DNA of 64,000 nt from Nocardia africana NBRC 100379 (GCF_001612635.1 NZ_BDAV01000025.1:1-64000), one strand, 5' to 3'. Positions 51,553 through 61,346 are shown, numbered from the stretch's first letter. The notes: a model not told the origin generated them from the sequence alone. A program made the numbers and translations.

Positions 51553-52131
51553 ATGGGTAGAGCACTCATCGTCGTCGACGTGCAGAACGACTTCTGCGAG
51601 GGCGGCTCCCTGGCCGTGGCCGGTGGCGCCGCGGTGGCGCGGCAGATCAGCGACTATCTGGCCGCACACCACGGCGACTATGCCGCGATCGCCGCCACCC
51701 GGGATCTCCACGTCGATCCGGGTGCCCATTTCTCCGATCGTCCCGACTACGTGGACAGTTGGCCGCCGCACTGCCGGGCGGGCACGCCGGGTGCGGATTT
51801 CCATCCGAATCTCGACACCTCCGCCCTCGACGCGGTGTTCTCCAAGGGCGCCTACAGCGCTGCCTATTCCGGGTTCGAGGGTTCGACCGACGACGCGGTC
51901 GAGCTCGCGGAATGGTTGCGCGACAAGGGCATCGACGCCGTGGACATCTGCGGTATCGCCACCGACCACTGTGTCCGCGCCACCGCCGCCGATGCCCGCG
52001 CGGCAGGACTGACCACCCGGGTACTGCTGAACCTCACCGCGGCGGTGTCACCGGAGACGACCGCCACCGCGCTGGACGGTCTCCGCGCCGCCGGAGTGGA
52101 GTTGGCGGGCGTCCTGCCCACGAACACCTGA
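51553..52131 (+). CDS. pncA: nicotinamidase / pyrazinamidase-type amidohydrolase
   Basis: 192-residue isochorismatase-fold enzyme converting nicotinamide to nicotinate. The catalytic triad is Asp9 (VVDVQNDF), Lys98 (SKGAYSAAYSGFEG) and Cys140 (GIATDHCVRATA). Metal ligands are Asp51, His53, His59 and His73, all as in PncA. ATG 51553 is preferred over GTG 51544. It pairs with pncB in a two-gene NAD-salvage operon; as I recall, in M. tuberculosis pncA is elsewhere. Convergent with the next gene, 11 nt between stops. Confidence 0.92.
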   Translation: MGRALIVVDVQNDFCEGGSLAVAGGAAVARQISDYLAAHHGDYAAIAATRDLHVDPGAHFSDRPDYVDSWPPHCRAGTPGADFHPNLDTSALDAVFSKGAYSAAYSGFEGSTDDAVELAEWLRDKGIDAVDICGIATDHCVRATAADARAAGLTTRVLLNLTAAVSPETTATALDGLRAAGVELAGVLPTNT

Positions 52132-52142
52132 GGCGGTCTCGG

Positions 52143-53009
52143 CTAGGACTGCGCGGCCAGGAATTCCACGAGCGCGGCGGCCACCGGCCCAGGGTTCTCG
52201 ACCTGCGGATAATGACCCGTCGCGGGCGCCTCGTCCAATACCTCGAATCGGGCCTTCGGCACCCGTTCCCGCAAGCGCGGCAGCAGGTGCCCACCACTGA
52301 TCGGGTCGGCCGGACCCCACACGAAAAGTACCGGGCCGGAATAGTTTTCCAGCGCTTGCTGCCAGCGTCCGGCATTCGCCCGGCGTTCGGCGTGGTAGCG
52401 ATTGAGCGCCCATTGCACATGCTTACCGCCGCCGTCGGTCATCGCCAGCCACATCTGGTGCAGATCGGCATCGGGGACCGGGCGCCCCAGGATCCTGCGC
52501 AGCGTCATCCGGAAGGTCGTCTCCGACATGAGCGGATTCAGTAACCTGCCGATCGGGGTGGTCATCAGATGCTGAATCGGCAAGGGCCGGTAGAGGTCCG
52601 GGTACAGGCCGCCGTTGAGCCAGGCCATCCGCCGCACCCGCGTACTGTCGCGGGCCAGCAACTCCTGTGCCACGCTGACCCCGTAATCGTGTGCCACGAG
52701 CGCGGTGCCGGTGATTCCCAGCCGCTGCCAGAGCTGTTCGACCAGCGTGGCCTGTTCGGTCATCCGGTAGTCGTGGCCGCGCGGTTTGTCGCTGGCACCG
52801 AAACCGAGGAAATCCAGAGTCGTCACCCGGCAACCGGATTCGGTGAGGGCGGGCAGGATCGAGACCCAGTCGTGCGAGGACGTCGGATATCCGTGCAGCA
52901 GCGTCACCGGCCGCCCGTCGATCGGGCCGTCCTGCCGGTGGAAGATCCGGTGGCCACTCAGTTCCAGGTGCGATCCCCCGGCGATCCAGGTGCGGTAATC
53001 CGGCTCCAC
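52143..53009 (-). CDS. alpha/beta hydrolase (haloalkane-dehalogenase-like)
   Basis: 288-residue hydrolase. Oxyanion strand VTLLHGYPTSSHDW, an aspartate nucleophile elbow LVAHDYGVSVAQEL as in epoxide hydrolases and dehalogenases, acid in VWGPADPISGG and His in ATGHYPQVENP. The cap domain lies between about 150 and 225. Substrate cannot be told. GTG 53009 has AAGGAG about 6 nt upstream; the longer open frame is Arg/Cys-rich. This gene is absent from the M. tuberculosis block as I know it. Confidence 0.87.
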   Translation of the reverse strand: MEPDYRTWIAGGSHLELSGHRIFHRQDGPIDGRPVTLLHGYPTSSHDWVSILPALTESGCRVTTLDFLGFGASDKPRGHDYRMTEQATLVEQLWQRLGITGTALVAHDYGVSVAQELLARDSTRVRRMAWLNGGLYPDLYRPLPIQHLMTTPIGRLLNPLMSETTFRMTLRRILGRPVPDADLHQMWLAMTDGGGKHVQWALNRYHAERRANAGRWQQALENYSGPVLFVWGPADPISGGHLLPRLRERVPKARFEVLDEAPATGHYPQVENPGPVAAALVEFLAAQS

Positions 53010-53220
53010 GCGCGTCTCCTTCCCCGTACCGCACCCCCTGATGCGGATTACCGCCAACCCTACTGGCCGTCCCGGACACGGCCACCGGACCCGGCGGCAC
53101 CGCGACGCACCTGTGCACAACCGCCGGCCTGTGCACAACCCCGCGCGGACGGCGGCCGGCAGGCACGGGCGACCGCCGCCGGTCGGGTCGATTGTCGGCA
53201 GGGGGCGCTAGTCTTCGTGG

Positions 53221-55338
53221 GTGCCCGAACTCCCGCCCGTACCGACCCTGCTGGCGACCGCCGTGGAAGCACTCGGCGGTACGGCGCGTACCGGTCAGCA
53301 GACCATGTCGGCCGCGGTCGCGCACTCCATCGACACCAAGGAACACCTGGCCGTCCAGGCCGGAACCGGCACCGGTAAGTCGCTGGCCTATCTGGTGCCG
53401 AGCCTGCGACACGCGGTGCAGAGTGGGCGGACGGTGGTGGTGTCCACCGCCACCATCGCGCTGCAGCGGCAGTTGGTGGACCGCGATCTGCCGCGGTTGG
53501 CCCAGGCGCTGGAGAAACTACTCGGCCGACGCGCGCGGTTCGCGATCCTCAAGGGCCGCAACAACTATCTGTGCCTGCACAAGATCAACAGCGCGATCCC
53601 GGACGAGCCGCCGGAGACCGAACTGTTCGACGCCTTCGCGATCTCCCGGCTCGGGCGCGAGGTGCAGCGACTCAACGACTGGGCCTCCGACACCGAGACC
53701 GGCGACCGCGACGAACTGGTCCCCGGCGTCAGCGACCGGGCATGGCGCCAGGTCAGCGTGTCGGCACGGGAATGCCTGGGCAAATCGCGCTGCCCGTTCG
53801 GCACCGACTGCTTCGCCGAACGCGCCCGCGCGGAATCCGGGCAGGCCGATGTGGTGGTCACCAACCATGCGCTGCTGGCCATCGATGCCATCAGCGGTAT
53901 CCAGGTGCTGCCCGAACACGACGTGGTGGTCATCGACGAGGCGCACGAACTGGTGGACCGGGTCACCGGCGTGGCGACCGCGGAACTGTCCACCGCCACC
54001 ATCACCGCGGCGGCCAAGCGCTGCACCAAACTCGTCGACGAGGGCGATCTCGACCGGCTCGAGGGTGCGGCGGAGGCCTGGCACGAATTGCTCGAGGACC
54101 TGCCGGCGGGCCGCTGGGACGAGCTACCCGCCGGCGGCGATCAGGTACTGGCTCTGCTGCGCGACGCCGCCTGGACCGTCCGCACCGCCCTCGCGCCTCC
54201 CGGTTCCGGTGCGCCACAAGGCGATCCGGAGGCCGCCGCGGCCCGCAACATGGCGGTGGCCGCGGTCGAGGAAGTACACGATACGGCCGTGCGGGCGCTG
54301 ACGGCCTTCGAGGAACCCGATCCCGCGGCCCGCCGCGATGTGCTGTGGCTGGCCGTGGACGAGGTCCGCGGCGTCGCCCGGCGCACGCTGCACATGGCCC
54401 CGCTCTCGGTGGGCGGGCTGTTGCGCAGCCGGTTGTTCGGCACCGCGACCGTCATTCTCACCTCGGCCACGCTGCAGGTCGGCGGATCCTTCGACGGACT
54501 GGCCGTCACATGGGGGCTGCCCCCGCAGGCACCCGATCGCGCGGGAGCCGACGTCCCGGGCACCGAGCGTGCGGACAAGGGCAGCCGCCGCATCGACCCG
54601 GCCATGGCCAACGGCGCCGAAGCTCCCGCCGACACCTCGGCCATGCGCTGGAATTCGCTGGATGTGGGCTCCCCCTTCGATCACGCGAGATCCGGCATCC
54701 TCTACGTCGCCAAACACCTCCCGGCTCCCGGCCGTGACGGCCTGGCCCCGGCCTATCTGGACGAGATCGAGCGGCTGATCGAGGCGGCCGGCGGGCGCAC
54801 GCTGGGGCTGTTCTCCTCGATGCGCGCCGCCAAGGCCGCCAGTGAGATCCTGCGCGAGCGCCTGGACACGCCGATCCTGTGCCAGGGCGAGGACGCCACC
54901 GGCACCCTGGTCCGCCGCTTCGCCGACGATCCCGCGACCTCCCTGTTCGGCACGCTCTCGCTGTGGCAGGGCGTGGACGTTCCGGGACCGTCGCTGAGCC
55001 TGGTCATTCTCGACCGGATTCCCTTCCCCCGGCCCGACGATCCACTGCTGGTCGCCCGGCAGCAGGCCGTCCAGGCACGCGGCGGCAACGGCTTCCTGAC
55101 CATCGCGGCCAACCACGCCGCCCTGCTGCTGGCCCAGGGCACCGGACGGCTGCTGCGCAGCGTGCACGACCGCGGCGTGGTGGCGATCCTGGATCCCCGC
55201 CTGGTGACCGCGCGCTACGGCGGATATCTGCGCGCCTCACTGCCGCCGTACTGGGAGACCTCCGACCCCGAGGTCGTCACCAAGGCCCTGCGGCGCCTGA
55301 CCGCTACGCCGGCCGACCTGACCGCCGCCGAAAAATGA
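53221..55338 (+). CDS. dinG: DinG-type ATP-dependent DNA helicase
   Basis: 705-residue superfamily 2 helicase of the XPD/DinG group with 5'-3' polarity, acting on forks and R-loops. Walker A GTGTGKSLAY, motif II VIDEAHEL and motif VI QGTGRLLRSVHDRG are intact. The four iron-sulfur cysteines lie in NNYLCLHKI and in ARECLGKSRCPFGTDCF. A loop of about 45 residues (around residues 440-490) looks like an insertion. GTG 53221 lies 6 nt after TAGTCT (53209-53214), probably leaderless. Confidence 0.94.
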   Translation: MPELPPVPTLLATAVEALGGTARTGQQTMSAAVAHSIDTKEHLAVQAGTGTGKSLAYLVPSLRHAVQSGRTVVVSTATIALQRQLVDRDLPRLAQALEKLLGRRARFAILKGRNNYLCLHKINSAIPDEPPETELFDAFAISRLGREVQRLNDWASDTETGDRDELVPGVSDRAWRQVSVSARECLGKSRCPFGTDCFAERARAESGQADVVVTNHALLAIDAISGIQVLPEHDVVVIDEAHELVDRVTGVATAELSTATITAAAKRCTKLVDEGDLDRLEGAAEAWHELLEDLPAGRWDELPAGGDQVLALLRDAAWTVRTALAPPGSGAPQGDPEAAAARNMAVAAVEEVHDTAVRALTAFEEPDPAARRDVLWLAVDEVRGVARRTLHMAPLSVGGLLRSRLFGTATVILTSATLQVGGSFDGLAVTWGLPPQAPDRAGADVPGTERADKGSRRIDPAMANGAEAPADTSAMRWNSLDVGSPFDHARSGILYVAKHLPAPGRDGLAPAYLDEIERLIEAAGGRTLGLFSSMRAAKAASEILRERLDTPILCQGEDATGTLVRRFADDPATSLFGTLSLWQGVDVPGPSLSLVILDRIPFPRPDDPLLVARQQAVQARGGNGFLTIAANHAALLLAQGTGRLLRSVHDRGVVAILDPRLVTARYGGYLRASLPPYWETSDPEVVTKALRRLTATPADLTAAEK

Positions 55339-55357
55339 ACCGAACCGTTATGTGACA

Positions 55358-55407
55358 CCCGCCACTTTGACTGGGAACCTACTTCTGTTCGGAAGTAAAT
55401 TGGCGGG
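55358..55407. other. nested inverted repeats after dinG
   Basis: An outer pair CCCGCCA (55358-55364) and TGGCGGG (55401-55407) encloses an inner hairpin TACTTC (55380-55385) and GAAGTA (55392-55397). It lies 20 nt past the dinG stop. It may be a transcript-end structure or a protein-binding site. Confidence 0.4.
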
Positions 55408-55451
55408 CGATACTTCCGGTGCACCCCAATTCCCACATCGGAGTATCCGAG

Positions 55452-55488
55452 GTCCCCGCGTCGCGAACCCTGCACGCGACGTGGGGAC
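55452..55488. terminator. strong hairpin between convergent dinG and doxX
   Basis: Arms 55452-55465 and 55475-55488 pair at 13 of 14 positions (GTCCCC...GGGGAC, with GTCGCG/CGCGAC inside) around a 9-nt loop. Lying between two convergent genes it probably ends transcription from both sides. There is no T-tract, common for high-GC actinobacterial terminators. Confidence 0.6.
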
Positions 55489-55511
55489 ACTCATATCGCC
55501 CGGCGCGCGAA

Positions 55512-56045
55512 CTACTTCACGAGCAGGGTGATCACCGCGGCCACCACACCGAGCACGACCGCGCCGACTCCCCACACGATGCCGTGCCGCTGCCACGGCC
55601 GCCCGTGGTCGACCGAGAACCGGCCCGGGCCGGTGAAGCCCAGCGCCACCGCGGCCACCGCGAACAACAGCGCGGTTTCATATCCCTCGAGTCCGTGCGG
55701 CCAGGTCACATGCATCGCATTGATCATGGTGCCGAGCACGATCGCGGCGGCCAGGGGCGTCACCAGCCCGAGGAACAGCAGTCCGCCGCCGACCGCTTCG
55801 CACAAACCGGCGAGTGTGGCGAAGAATTTTCCGGGGTCGTAACCCATGTGCTGGAATCCGCCGGCGGTCGCGGACAGGCCCGGGCCGTTGAACCAGCCGA
55901 AAAGCTTCTGAGTGCCGTGTACGAACAGCAGTCCGCCGAAGACCAGCCGTAACAGCAGGAGGCCGATGTCGGCGGCGGCCGGATCGGCCGCGGTCCGGAA
56001 TTCGAGGGGGCGGGCGGCTGTCCTGGTCTCGGTATTGGGGGTCAT
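55512..56045 (-). CDS. DoxX family membrane protein
   Basis: 177-residue protein with four helices of the DoxX/SURF4 type: DIGLLLLRLVFGGLLFVHGTQKLFGWF in part, FATLAGLCEAVGGGLLFLGL, and two more to ITLLVK. Mycobacterial relatives take part in oxidative-stress membrane complexes; here the partner is unknown. ATG 56045 is preferred, ATG 56063 possible. A perfect 14-bp palindrome lies 42 nt upstream. Not part of the M. tuberculosis block. Confidence 0.85.
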   Translation of the reverse strand: MTPNTETRTAARPLEFRTAADPAAADIGLLLLRLVFGGLLFVHGTQKLFGWFNGPGLSATAGGFQHMGYDPGKFFATLAGLCEAVGGGLLFLGLVTPLAAAIVLGTMINAMHVTWPHGLEGYETALLFAVAAVALGFTGPGRFSVDHGRPWQRHGIVWGVGAVVLGVVAAVITLLVK

Positions 56046-56086
56046 GATCGCGGGAGTCCTCATCTCGTTAGTTGGCGAAAGCAAAA

Positions 56087-56100
56087 CGGACCGCGGTCCG
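56087..56100. promoter_or_regulatory. 14-bp perfect palindrome upstream of doxX
   Basis: CGGACCGCGGTCCG, 42 nt upstream of the DoxX gene start and just past the end of the permease gene. This style of palindrome is common for TetR-family operators in actinobacteria. No regulator gene is adjacent. Confidence 0.45.
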
Positions 56101-56159
56101 ATTGATAACACGGTGACCAACCGAACCCGGTTCACGGGTTATTCCGCCCGCCGGGCGGC

Positions 56160-57524
56160 CTAATCGGCGAGGAAGAAGAAGTACGCGAGGAATACCGCCA
56201 TCAGCACCCACATGACCGGGTGCACCTCACGCCCGCGCCGCCGCGCGACCATCACGACGGGATAGAACGTCAGCCCCATCGCGATTCCGTTGGCGATCGA
56301 ATAGGTCAGCGGCATCATGATCACGGTGATGAACGCCGGAATCGCGAATTCGAGCCTGGTCCAATCGATATCGCCGAGCGCCCGCGACATCAGCACACCC
56401 ACCACGATCAGCGCCGGCGCCGTCACGGCGGGAACGTCGGCCACCACCGCGAAAATCGGGAAGAAGAACATCGCGGCCAGGAACCACCCTGCGGTCGACA
56501 CCGCGGTGAGCCCGGTTCGCCCGCCCGCACTGACGCCGGCCGTGGATTCGACATAGGCGGTGGTGGTCGAGGTGCCGATGATCGCGCCCGCGGCGGTGCC
56601 GATCGAATCGGCGGCCAGCGCCTGCGCGGCGCGCGGCAGTTTCCCGTCGGGGCCGAGCAGCCCAGCCTGGTTGGCGATGCCGATCAGCGTGCCCGACGCG
56701 TCGAAGAAGTCGACGAACAGCATGGTCAGCACGACGATCGCCATCTGGCCGGTGAAGGCGTGCGGCAGATTCACGATGGCCTGGCCGAAGGTCTGGTCCA
56801 GCCCGTGCGGCATCGCCACCACCTGATGCGGCAGATGCACGAGCCCGCTCACGATGCCGACCACCGTCGTGCAGACGATGCCGTACAGCACCGCACCGTG
56901 CCAGCCCAGCACCAGGAAGACCACCGTCACCAGCAGTCCGAACAGAGCCAGCAGCGTGGTTCCCTTGGTGAAATTACCCAGGTGCACGAAGGTCGCCGGA
57001 TCCGAGACCACGATCCCGGCGTTCTTGAGGCCGAGGAAGGCGACGAACATGCCGATCCCCGCGCCGACGGCCAGTTTCAGCTGTAGCGGGATCGCGTCGA
57101 TGATCTTCTCGCGGATCTTCGTCACCGCGAGGATGAAGAAGATGATGCCCGACAGCAGGGTGCCCGACAGCGCAACCTGCCAGTCGATGCCCATCCCCAG
57201 CACGACCGAATACGCGAAGAAGGCGTTCAGCCCCATCCCGGGCGCGAGCGCGATCGGGTAACGCGCCCACACTCCCATCACCAGCGTGCCCACCACCGCG
57301 GCCACCGCGGTCGCGGTGAACACCGCCTGGGTGGGAATGCCGCGCGATCCGAGCTGACCGTGGTCGCCGAGCACCGCCGGGTTGACCGCGAGCACATAGG
57401 ACATCGCCAGAAAGGTGACGGTTCCCGCCATGAGCTCGCGCTTTACGGTCGATCCGAGCCTCGCGACTCCGAAATAGGAATCGAGGCGTCCCTTGGACCG
57501 CGACAGGACGTCGACACTGCTCAT
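56160..57524 (-). CDS. NCS2 (AzgA-like) purine permease
   Basis: 454-residue permease with 12-14 helices of the adenine/guanine/hypoxanthine branch. Marks are GTVTFLAMSYVLAVNP, PIALAPGMGLNAFFAYSVV, the mid-membrane LFVDFFDASGTLIGIANQAG and IIGTSTTTAYVESTAGV. ATG 57524 has GGTGGAGAG about 8 nt upstream; the longer open frame is antisense to glgP. No purine riboswitch fold was recognised upstream. Confidence 0.92.
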   Translation of the reverse strand: MSSVDVLSRSKGRLDSYFGVARLGSTVKRELMAGTVTFLAMSYVLAVNPAVLGDHGQLGSRGIPTQAVFTATAVAAVVGTLVMGVWARYPIALAPGMGLNAFFAYSVVLGMGIDWQVALSGTLLSGIIFFILAVTKIREKIIDAIPLQLKLAVGAGIGMFVAFLGLKNAGIVVSDPATFVHLGNFTKGTTLLALFGLLVTVVFLVLGWHGAVLYGIVCTTVVGIVSGLVHLPHQVVAMPHGLDQTFGQAIVNLPHAFTGQMAIVVLTMLFVDFFDASGTLIGIANQAGLLGPDGKLPRAAQALAADSIGTAAGAIIGTSTTTAYVESTAGVSAGGRTGLTAVSTAGWFLAAMFFFPIFAVVADVPAVTAPALIVVGVLMSRALGDIDWTRLEFAIPAFITVIMMPLTYSIANGIAMGLTFYPVVMVARRRGREVHPVMWVLMAVFLAYFFFLAD

Positions 57525-57661
57525 TTGCTGCTCTCCACCCTCGCCCCGGACCGATCGGACTGTGCCGAGGGCACCGTATCGGTCCCGGACCGTTCGATGC
57601 CATTCAGATCGGCGAACATGTGGCAAATCACGCTCCCCGATATCCGCGCTGACCAGACGTT

Positions 57662-60322
57662 CTACGGCCGCGCCGCGGCAACCAGTCCGAGTTCCGCCGG
57701 GCTCGACAGCAGAGGGTGTCTGGGCAACACGCGGACGGTATACCCAACGGCGCCCGAATGCGGCACCGGCGTGGTGACCGCGAACTGCTCGGTGCCGGCA
57801 TCCGTGCCTCTGTGGTCCATGTCGACGACCTCGGTATCGGTCAGCTCGTCGTCGGAACCCACCCGCCCCAATACCGCCTGCACCACCACGTCGCCGGCGG
57901 ACAGTCCGGCGAGATCGATGCGGGCCCGCAGCGACAGTTCCGCACCGATCACCGGAATGTCGGGCAGGCCGGAGCTGTCGACCTGGAGGACTTTCACCTG
58001 CGACCACACCCCCTCGAGGCGGCGGCGGTAGTCGGCCAGTTCCCGCGCCCCGGCGAAGTCGCCGGCCGCGATCGCGGCATACGAACCGGCGGCCGGGAGG
58101 TAGTAGCCGGTGGTGTAGTCGCGGACCATGCGCGAGGCGAGGACCTTCGGGCCGAGGGTGCGCAGCGTGTGGCGCACCATCTCCATCCAGCGCACCGGCA
58201 GGCCGGATTCGTCGCGTTCGTAGAACCGCGGCAGCACCGAGCGCTGCAGCATCTCGTACAGCGCCGCCGCCTCGAGATCGTCGCGCCGATGGTCGTCGCG
58301 AACCCCGTCGGCGGTCGGGATGGCCCAGCCGTTGTCGCCGTCGTACATCTCGTCCCACCAGCCGTCGCGGATGGAGAGATTGAGCCCGCCGTTGAGTGCG
58401 GCCTTCATCCCGGACGTCCCACAGGCTTCCAGCGGACGCAGCGGATTGTTCAACCACACATCGCAACCCCAGTACAGGTAGCGGGCCATCGACATGTCGT
58501 AATCGGGCAGGAATACGATGCGGTGCCGCACCGCCGGATCGTCGGCGAACCGCACCACCTGCTGGATCAGCGCCTTACCCCCGTCGTCGGCGGGATGGCT
58601 CTTCCCCGCGACCACCAGTTGCAGCGGACGCTCCGGATCGAGAAGCAGCGCGCGCAGCCGGTCCGGATCGCGCAGCATCAGCGTGAGCCGCTTGTAGGTG
58701 GGCACCCGCCGGGCGAAGCCGACGGTCAGCACACCGGGATCGAAAACCTCGTCCACCCAGCCCAATTCGGCCGGCGCCGCGCCGCGTTCGAGCCACGATT
58801 CCCGCAGCCGGCGACGCACCTCGGCGACCAGCACCGCACGCAGCGTCGCCCGCGTCTCCCACAGCTCGTGCAGATCCACCGACCGCAGCTGTTCCCAGCC
58901 GCGAGCCTCGGCCACCAGCTCGGGGCCGACAAGGTCGCGCGCTGTATCCACTGCGACGCTCCCGGGTCCCTCCGTGGTTACGCGCGCTGCCTCCTCCGGG
59001 CCCGTCGCTCGCGCCGCGGTGTCTATCCATTCGCGAGCGGCCCAGGTCGGGGCATGCACCCCGTTGGTCACCGAACCGATCGGCACCTCCGCCGCGTCGA
59101 ATCCTGGCCACAGCGGCGCGAACATGTCGCGGCTGACCTCGCCGTGCAATCGCGAAACACCGTTGGCGCGCTGGGCGAGTCGCAAACCGAGGTGGGCCAT
59201 GTTGAACACGGACGGATCGGCTTCCCGTCCCAGCGCCAGGATCCGGTCCACCGAAATACCCGGCAGCAGTGGCGATTCCCGTTCCCCGTGGGCGCCGCCG
59301 AAGTAGCGCCGAACCAGTCCGGCGGCGAATCGGTCGATGCCGGCGGGCACCGGAGTATGTGTGGTGAAGACGGTGGCGGCCCGGACCGCGGCGAGCGCGG
59401 AGTCGAAATCCATTCCGCCCGCCATATATTCGCGGATCCGCTCGATTCCGAGAAAACCCGCGTGGCCCTCGTTCATATGCCACACGTCCGGATCCGGCAT
59501 ACCGCGCGCCCGGGTGTAGGCGCGTACCGCGCGCACACCGCCGATGCCGGCCAGAATCTCCTGTTTGATGCGGTGGTCCTGGTCACCGCCGTAGAGCCGA
59601 TCGGTCACCGCGCGCAGTTCCGGATCGTTGTCGCTGATATCGGAATCGAGCAGCAGCAACGGGATTCGCCCCACCTGCGCGATCCACACCCGCGCACGCA
59701 GCACCCGGTTCTCGGGCATGGGCACGTGGACGAGGACCGGGGCGCCCTCCTCGGCCAGCAGCCGCAGTGGCAGACCTTGCGGATCGAGGTCGGGATAGCG
59801 CTCGGCCTGCCAGCCGTCGGCGGTGAGCGACTGCCGGAAATAGCCGGACCGATACAGCAGGCCGACGCCGATCAGCGGCAAGCCCAGATCCGAGGCCGCC
59901 TTGAGATGGTCACCGGCCAGAATCCCCAGGCCGCCCGAGTAATTCGGCAGCACCTCGGTCACACCGAATTCCATGGAGAAGTAGGCGATACCGCGCGGCG
60001 CCGGGGTTTCCGGCTGCGCGGCGATATGTTCGGCGAACCAGCGGGGTCTGCTCAGATAGTCGCGCAGGTCGGCCTCGGCAGCATCGACGGCGGCCTGATA
60101 CTCGCGGTTCGCGGCCCACTCGTCGAGCCGGTCCGCGTCCACCTCGCCGAGCATCCGCACCGGATCGCGACCGACCCGCACCCACAACTCGGGATCCAGC
60201 TGCGCGAACACGTCCTGAGTGGGCCCGTGCCACGACCACCGCAGATTGGCGGCCAGCTCACCGAGGGCGGCCAGCCGCTGCGGCAGATGGGCACGGACGG
60301 TGAAACGACGCAATGCCTTCAC
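57662..60322 (-). CDS. glgP: alpha-glucan phosphorylase (maltodextrin phosphorylase type)
   Basis: 886-residue GT35 enzyme releasing glucose-1-phosphate from alpha-1,4-glucan (Rv1328 position). The N-terminal DUF3417 domain opens VKALRRFTVRAHLP. LPNYSGGLGILAGDH and FTTHTPVPAGIDRF follow. The PLP lysine lies in EACGTSGMKAALNGGLNLSIRDGWWDE in part. GTG 60322 lies 7 nt after TAGGGT (60330-60335), suggesting a leaderless start. Divergence from the GlgE-GlgB pair across one inserted gene lets synthesis and breakdown be set separately. Confidence 0.94.
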   Translation of the reverse strand: MKALRRFTVRAHLPQRLAALGELAANLRWSWHGPTQDVFAQLDPELWVRVGRDPVRMLGEVDADRLDEWAANREYQAAVDAAEADLRDYLSRPRWFAEHIAAQPETPAPRGIAYFSMEFGVTEVLPNYSGGLGILAGDHLKAASDLGLPLIGVGLLYRSGYFRQSLTADGWQAERYPDLDPQGLPLRLLAEEGAPVLVHVPMPENRVLRARVWIAQVGRIPLLLLDSDISDNDPELRAVTDRLYGGDQDHRIKQEILAGIGGVRAVRAYTRARGMPDPDVWHMNEGHAGFLGIERIREYMAGGMDFDSALAAVRAATVFTTHTPVPAGIDRFAAGLVRRYFGGAHGERESPLLPGISVDRILALGREADPSVFNMAHLGLRLAQRANGVSRLHGEVSRDMFAPLWPGFDAAEVPIGSVTNGVHAPTWAAREWIDTAARATGPEEAARVTTEGPGSVAVDTARDLVGPELVAEARGWEQLRSVDLHELWETRATLRAVLVAEVRRRLRESWLERGAAPAELGWVDEVFDPGVLTVGFARRVPTYKRLTLMLRDPDRLRALLLDPERPLQLVVAGKSHPADDGGKALIQQVVRFADDPAVRHRIVFLPDYDMSMARYLYWGCDVWLNNPLRPLEACGTSGMKAALNGGLNLSIRDGWWDEMYDGDNGWAIPTADGVRDDHRRDDLEAAALYEMLQRSVLPRFYERDESGLPVRWMEMVRHTLRTLGPKVLASRMVRDYTTGYYLPAAGSYAAIAAGDFAGARELADYRRRLEGVWSQVKVLQVDSSGLPDIPVIGAELSLRARIDLAGLSAGDVVVQAVLGRVGSDDELTDTEVVDMDHRGTDAGTEQFAVTTPVPHSGAVGYTVRVLPRHPLLSSPAELGLVAAARP

Positions 60323-60403
60323 CGGGTAGACCCTACACGGCGGCACCGGCCCGCACCCCGCACGCCGAGGCCGGGCCAGCGCGCTGACCTGCTGCGAAAG
60401 GTG

Positions 60404-61162
60404 TTATCCCCGCAGCGTGCGGGCGAGCAGCGCCAGCAGTTCGCGCCGGTGCCGCTCGTCGGCTTCGCGGTCGTAGGCCGAGGTGTCGGCCTGGGTGTAG
60501 CCGTGGTGCGCGCCGGGGTAGACCTCGGTGCGGTAGCGCACTCCGGCCGCGGCCAGAGCCTTGTCGAACGTCTCGATCTGTTCGGGCGTCAGCGAGTGGT
60601 CCTGGTCGGCGTGGCCGAAATACATTTCCGCCGTGGCGGTCTCGACGGCCAGGTGCGGGCTGTCGGGGCCGTCGACGACCAATCCCCCGGTGTGGAATCC
60701 GGCCGCGGCCGCGATCCGGTCACCGAACGCGCCGGCCGTGTACACCGCCAACCGGCCGCCCATGCAGTAGCCGGCCGTGGCGATCGGCCCGCCGGCGGTG
60801 TGCTCGAACGCCGTGAGCCAGTCCAGGTAGGCGCCGGCATCGCGGACCACGAGATCCGGGGTGAGTTCCCGCAGCATCGGGACGACCGTGGCGAACAGGT
60901 CCGGACGTTGCAGATCGATGAAGTCCGGCAGCTCGAGCAGCGGCGCCCGGCCGTGCCGGTAGAAGACGTTGGGGACCAGCACCGTGTATCCGGCCGCGGC
61001 GACATCGTCGGCCGGCGCGCGCAGACGCGGACGCAGTCCGAACGCGTCCATGTACAGCAACACACCGGGGTGTTTCCCGCCCGCCGCGGGATAGGTGACG
61101 TACGCGTCGGCGACACCGTCGGGCGTCGCGATCTCCACGGTCCGCCCCTGCACTGCGGTCAT
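60404..61162 (-). CDS. dienelactone hydrolase family protein
   Basis: 252-residue alpha/beta hydrolase. The nucleophile elbow is TAGYCMGGRLAVY with Cys in place of Ser, as in true dienelactone hydrolase. The acid is in FGHADQDHSL and the His in YPGAHHGYTQ. AAAGGGA lies about 8 nt before ATG 61162. It sits between glgP and glgE, where the M. tuberculosis block, as I recall it, has no gene. Role unknown. Confidence 0.88.
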   Translation of the reverse strand: MTAVQGRTVEIATPDGVADAYVTYPAAGGKHPGVLLYMDAFGLRPRLRAPADDVAAAGYTVLVPNVFYRHGRAPLLELPDFIDLQRPDLFATVVPMLRELTPDLVVRDAGAYLDWLTAFEHTAGGPIATAGYCMGGRLAVYTAGAFGDRIAAAAGFHTGGLVVDGPDSPHLAVETATAEMYFGHADQDHSLTPEQIETFDKALAAAGVRYRTEVYPGAHHGYTQADTSAYDREADERHRRELLALLARTLRG

Positions 61163-61346
61163 GCGCCAATCCCTTTCTCTCGGCTGTTTCGGCGAATTCG
61201 TTCGTGCCCGTCGTCCGCACCGGCGTCCAGCAGAAACGGAACCAGCGCCCCGGAAAGTCTGCCACGGGCATCTCAGGCCCGCAATCGCCCAGGCCCGCGT
61301 CGCGCGTGTTCGTGGTCGTCCCCGAACTACCGGTACGGTTGGTGCC

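Noticed and set aside
57525..57661. Purine riboswitch before the NCS2 permease
   Set aside because: The 137-nt gap shows no three-way-junction pairing or conserved purine-aptamer bases.
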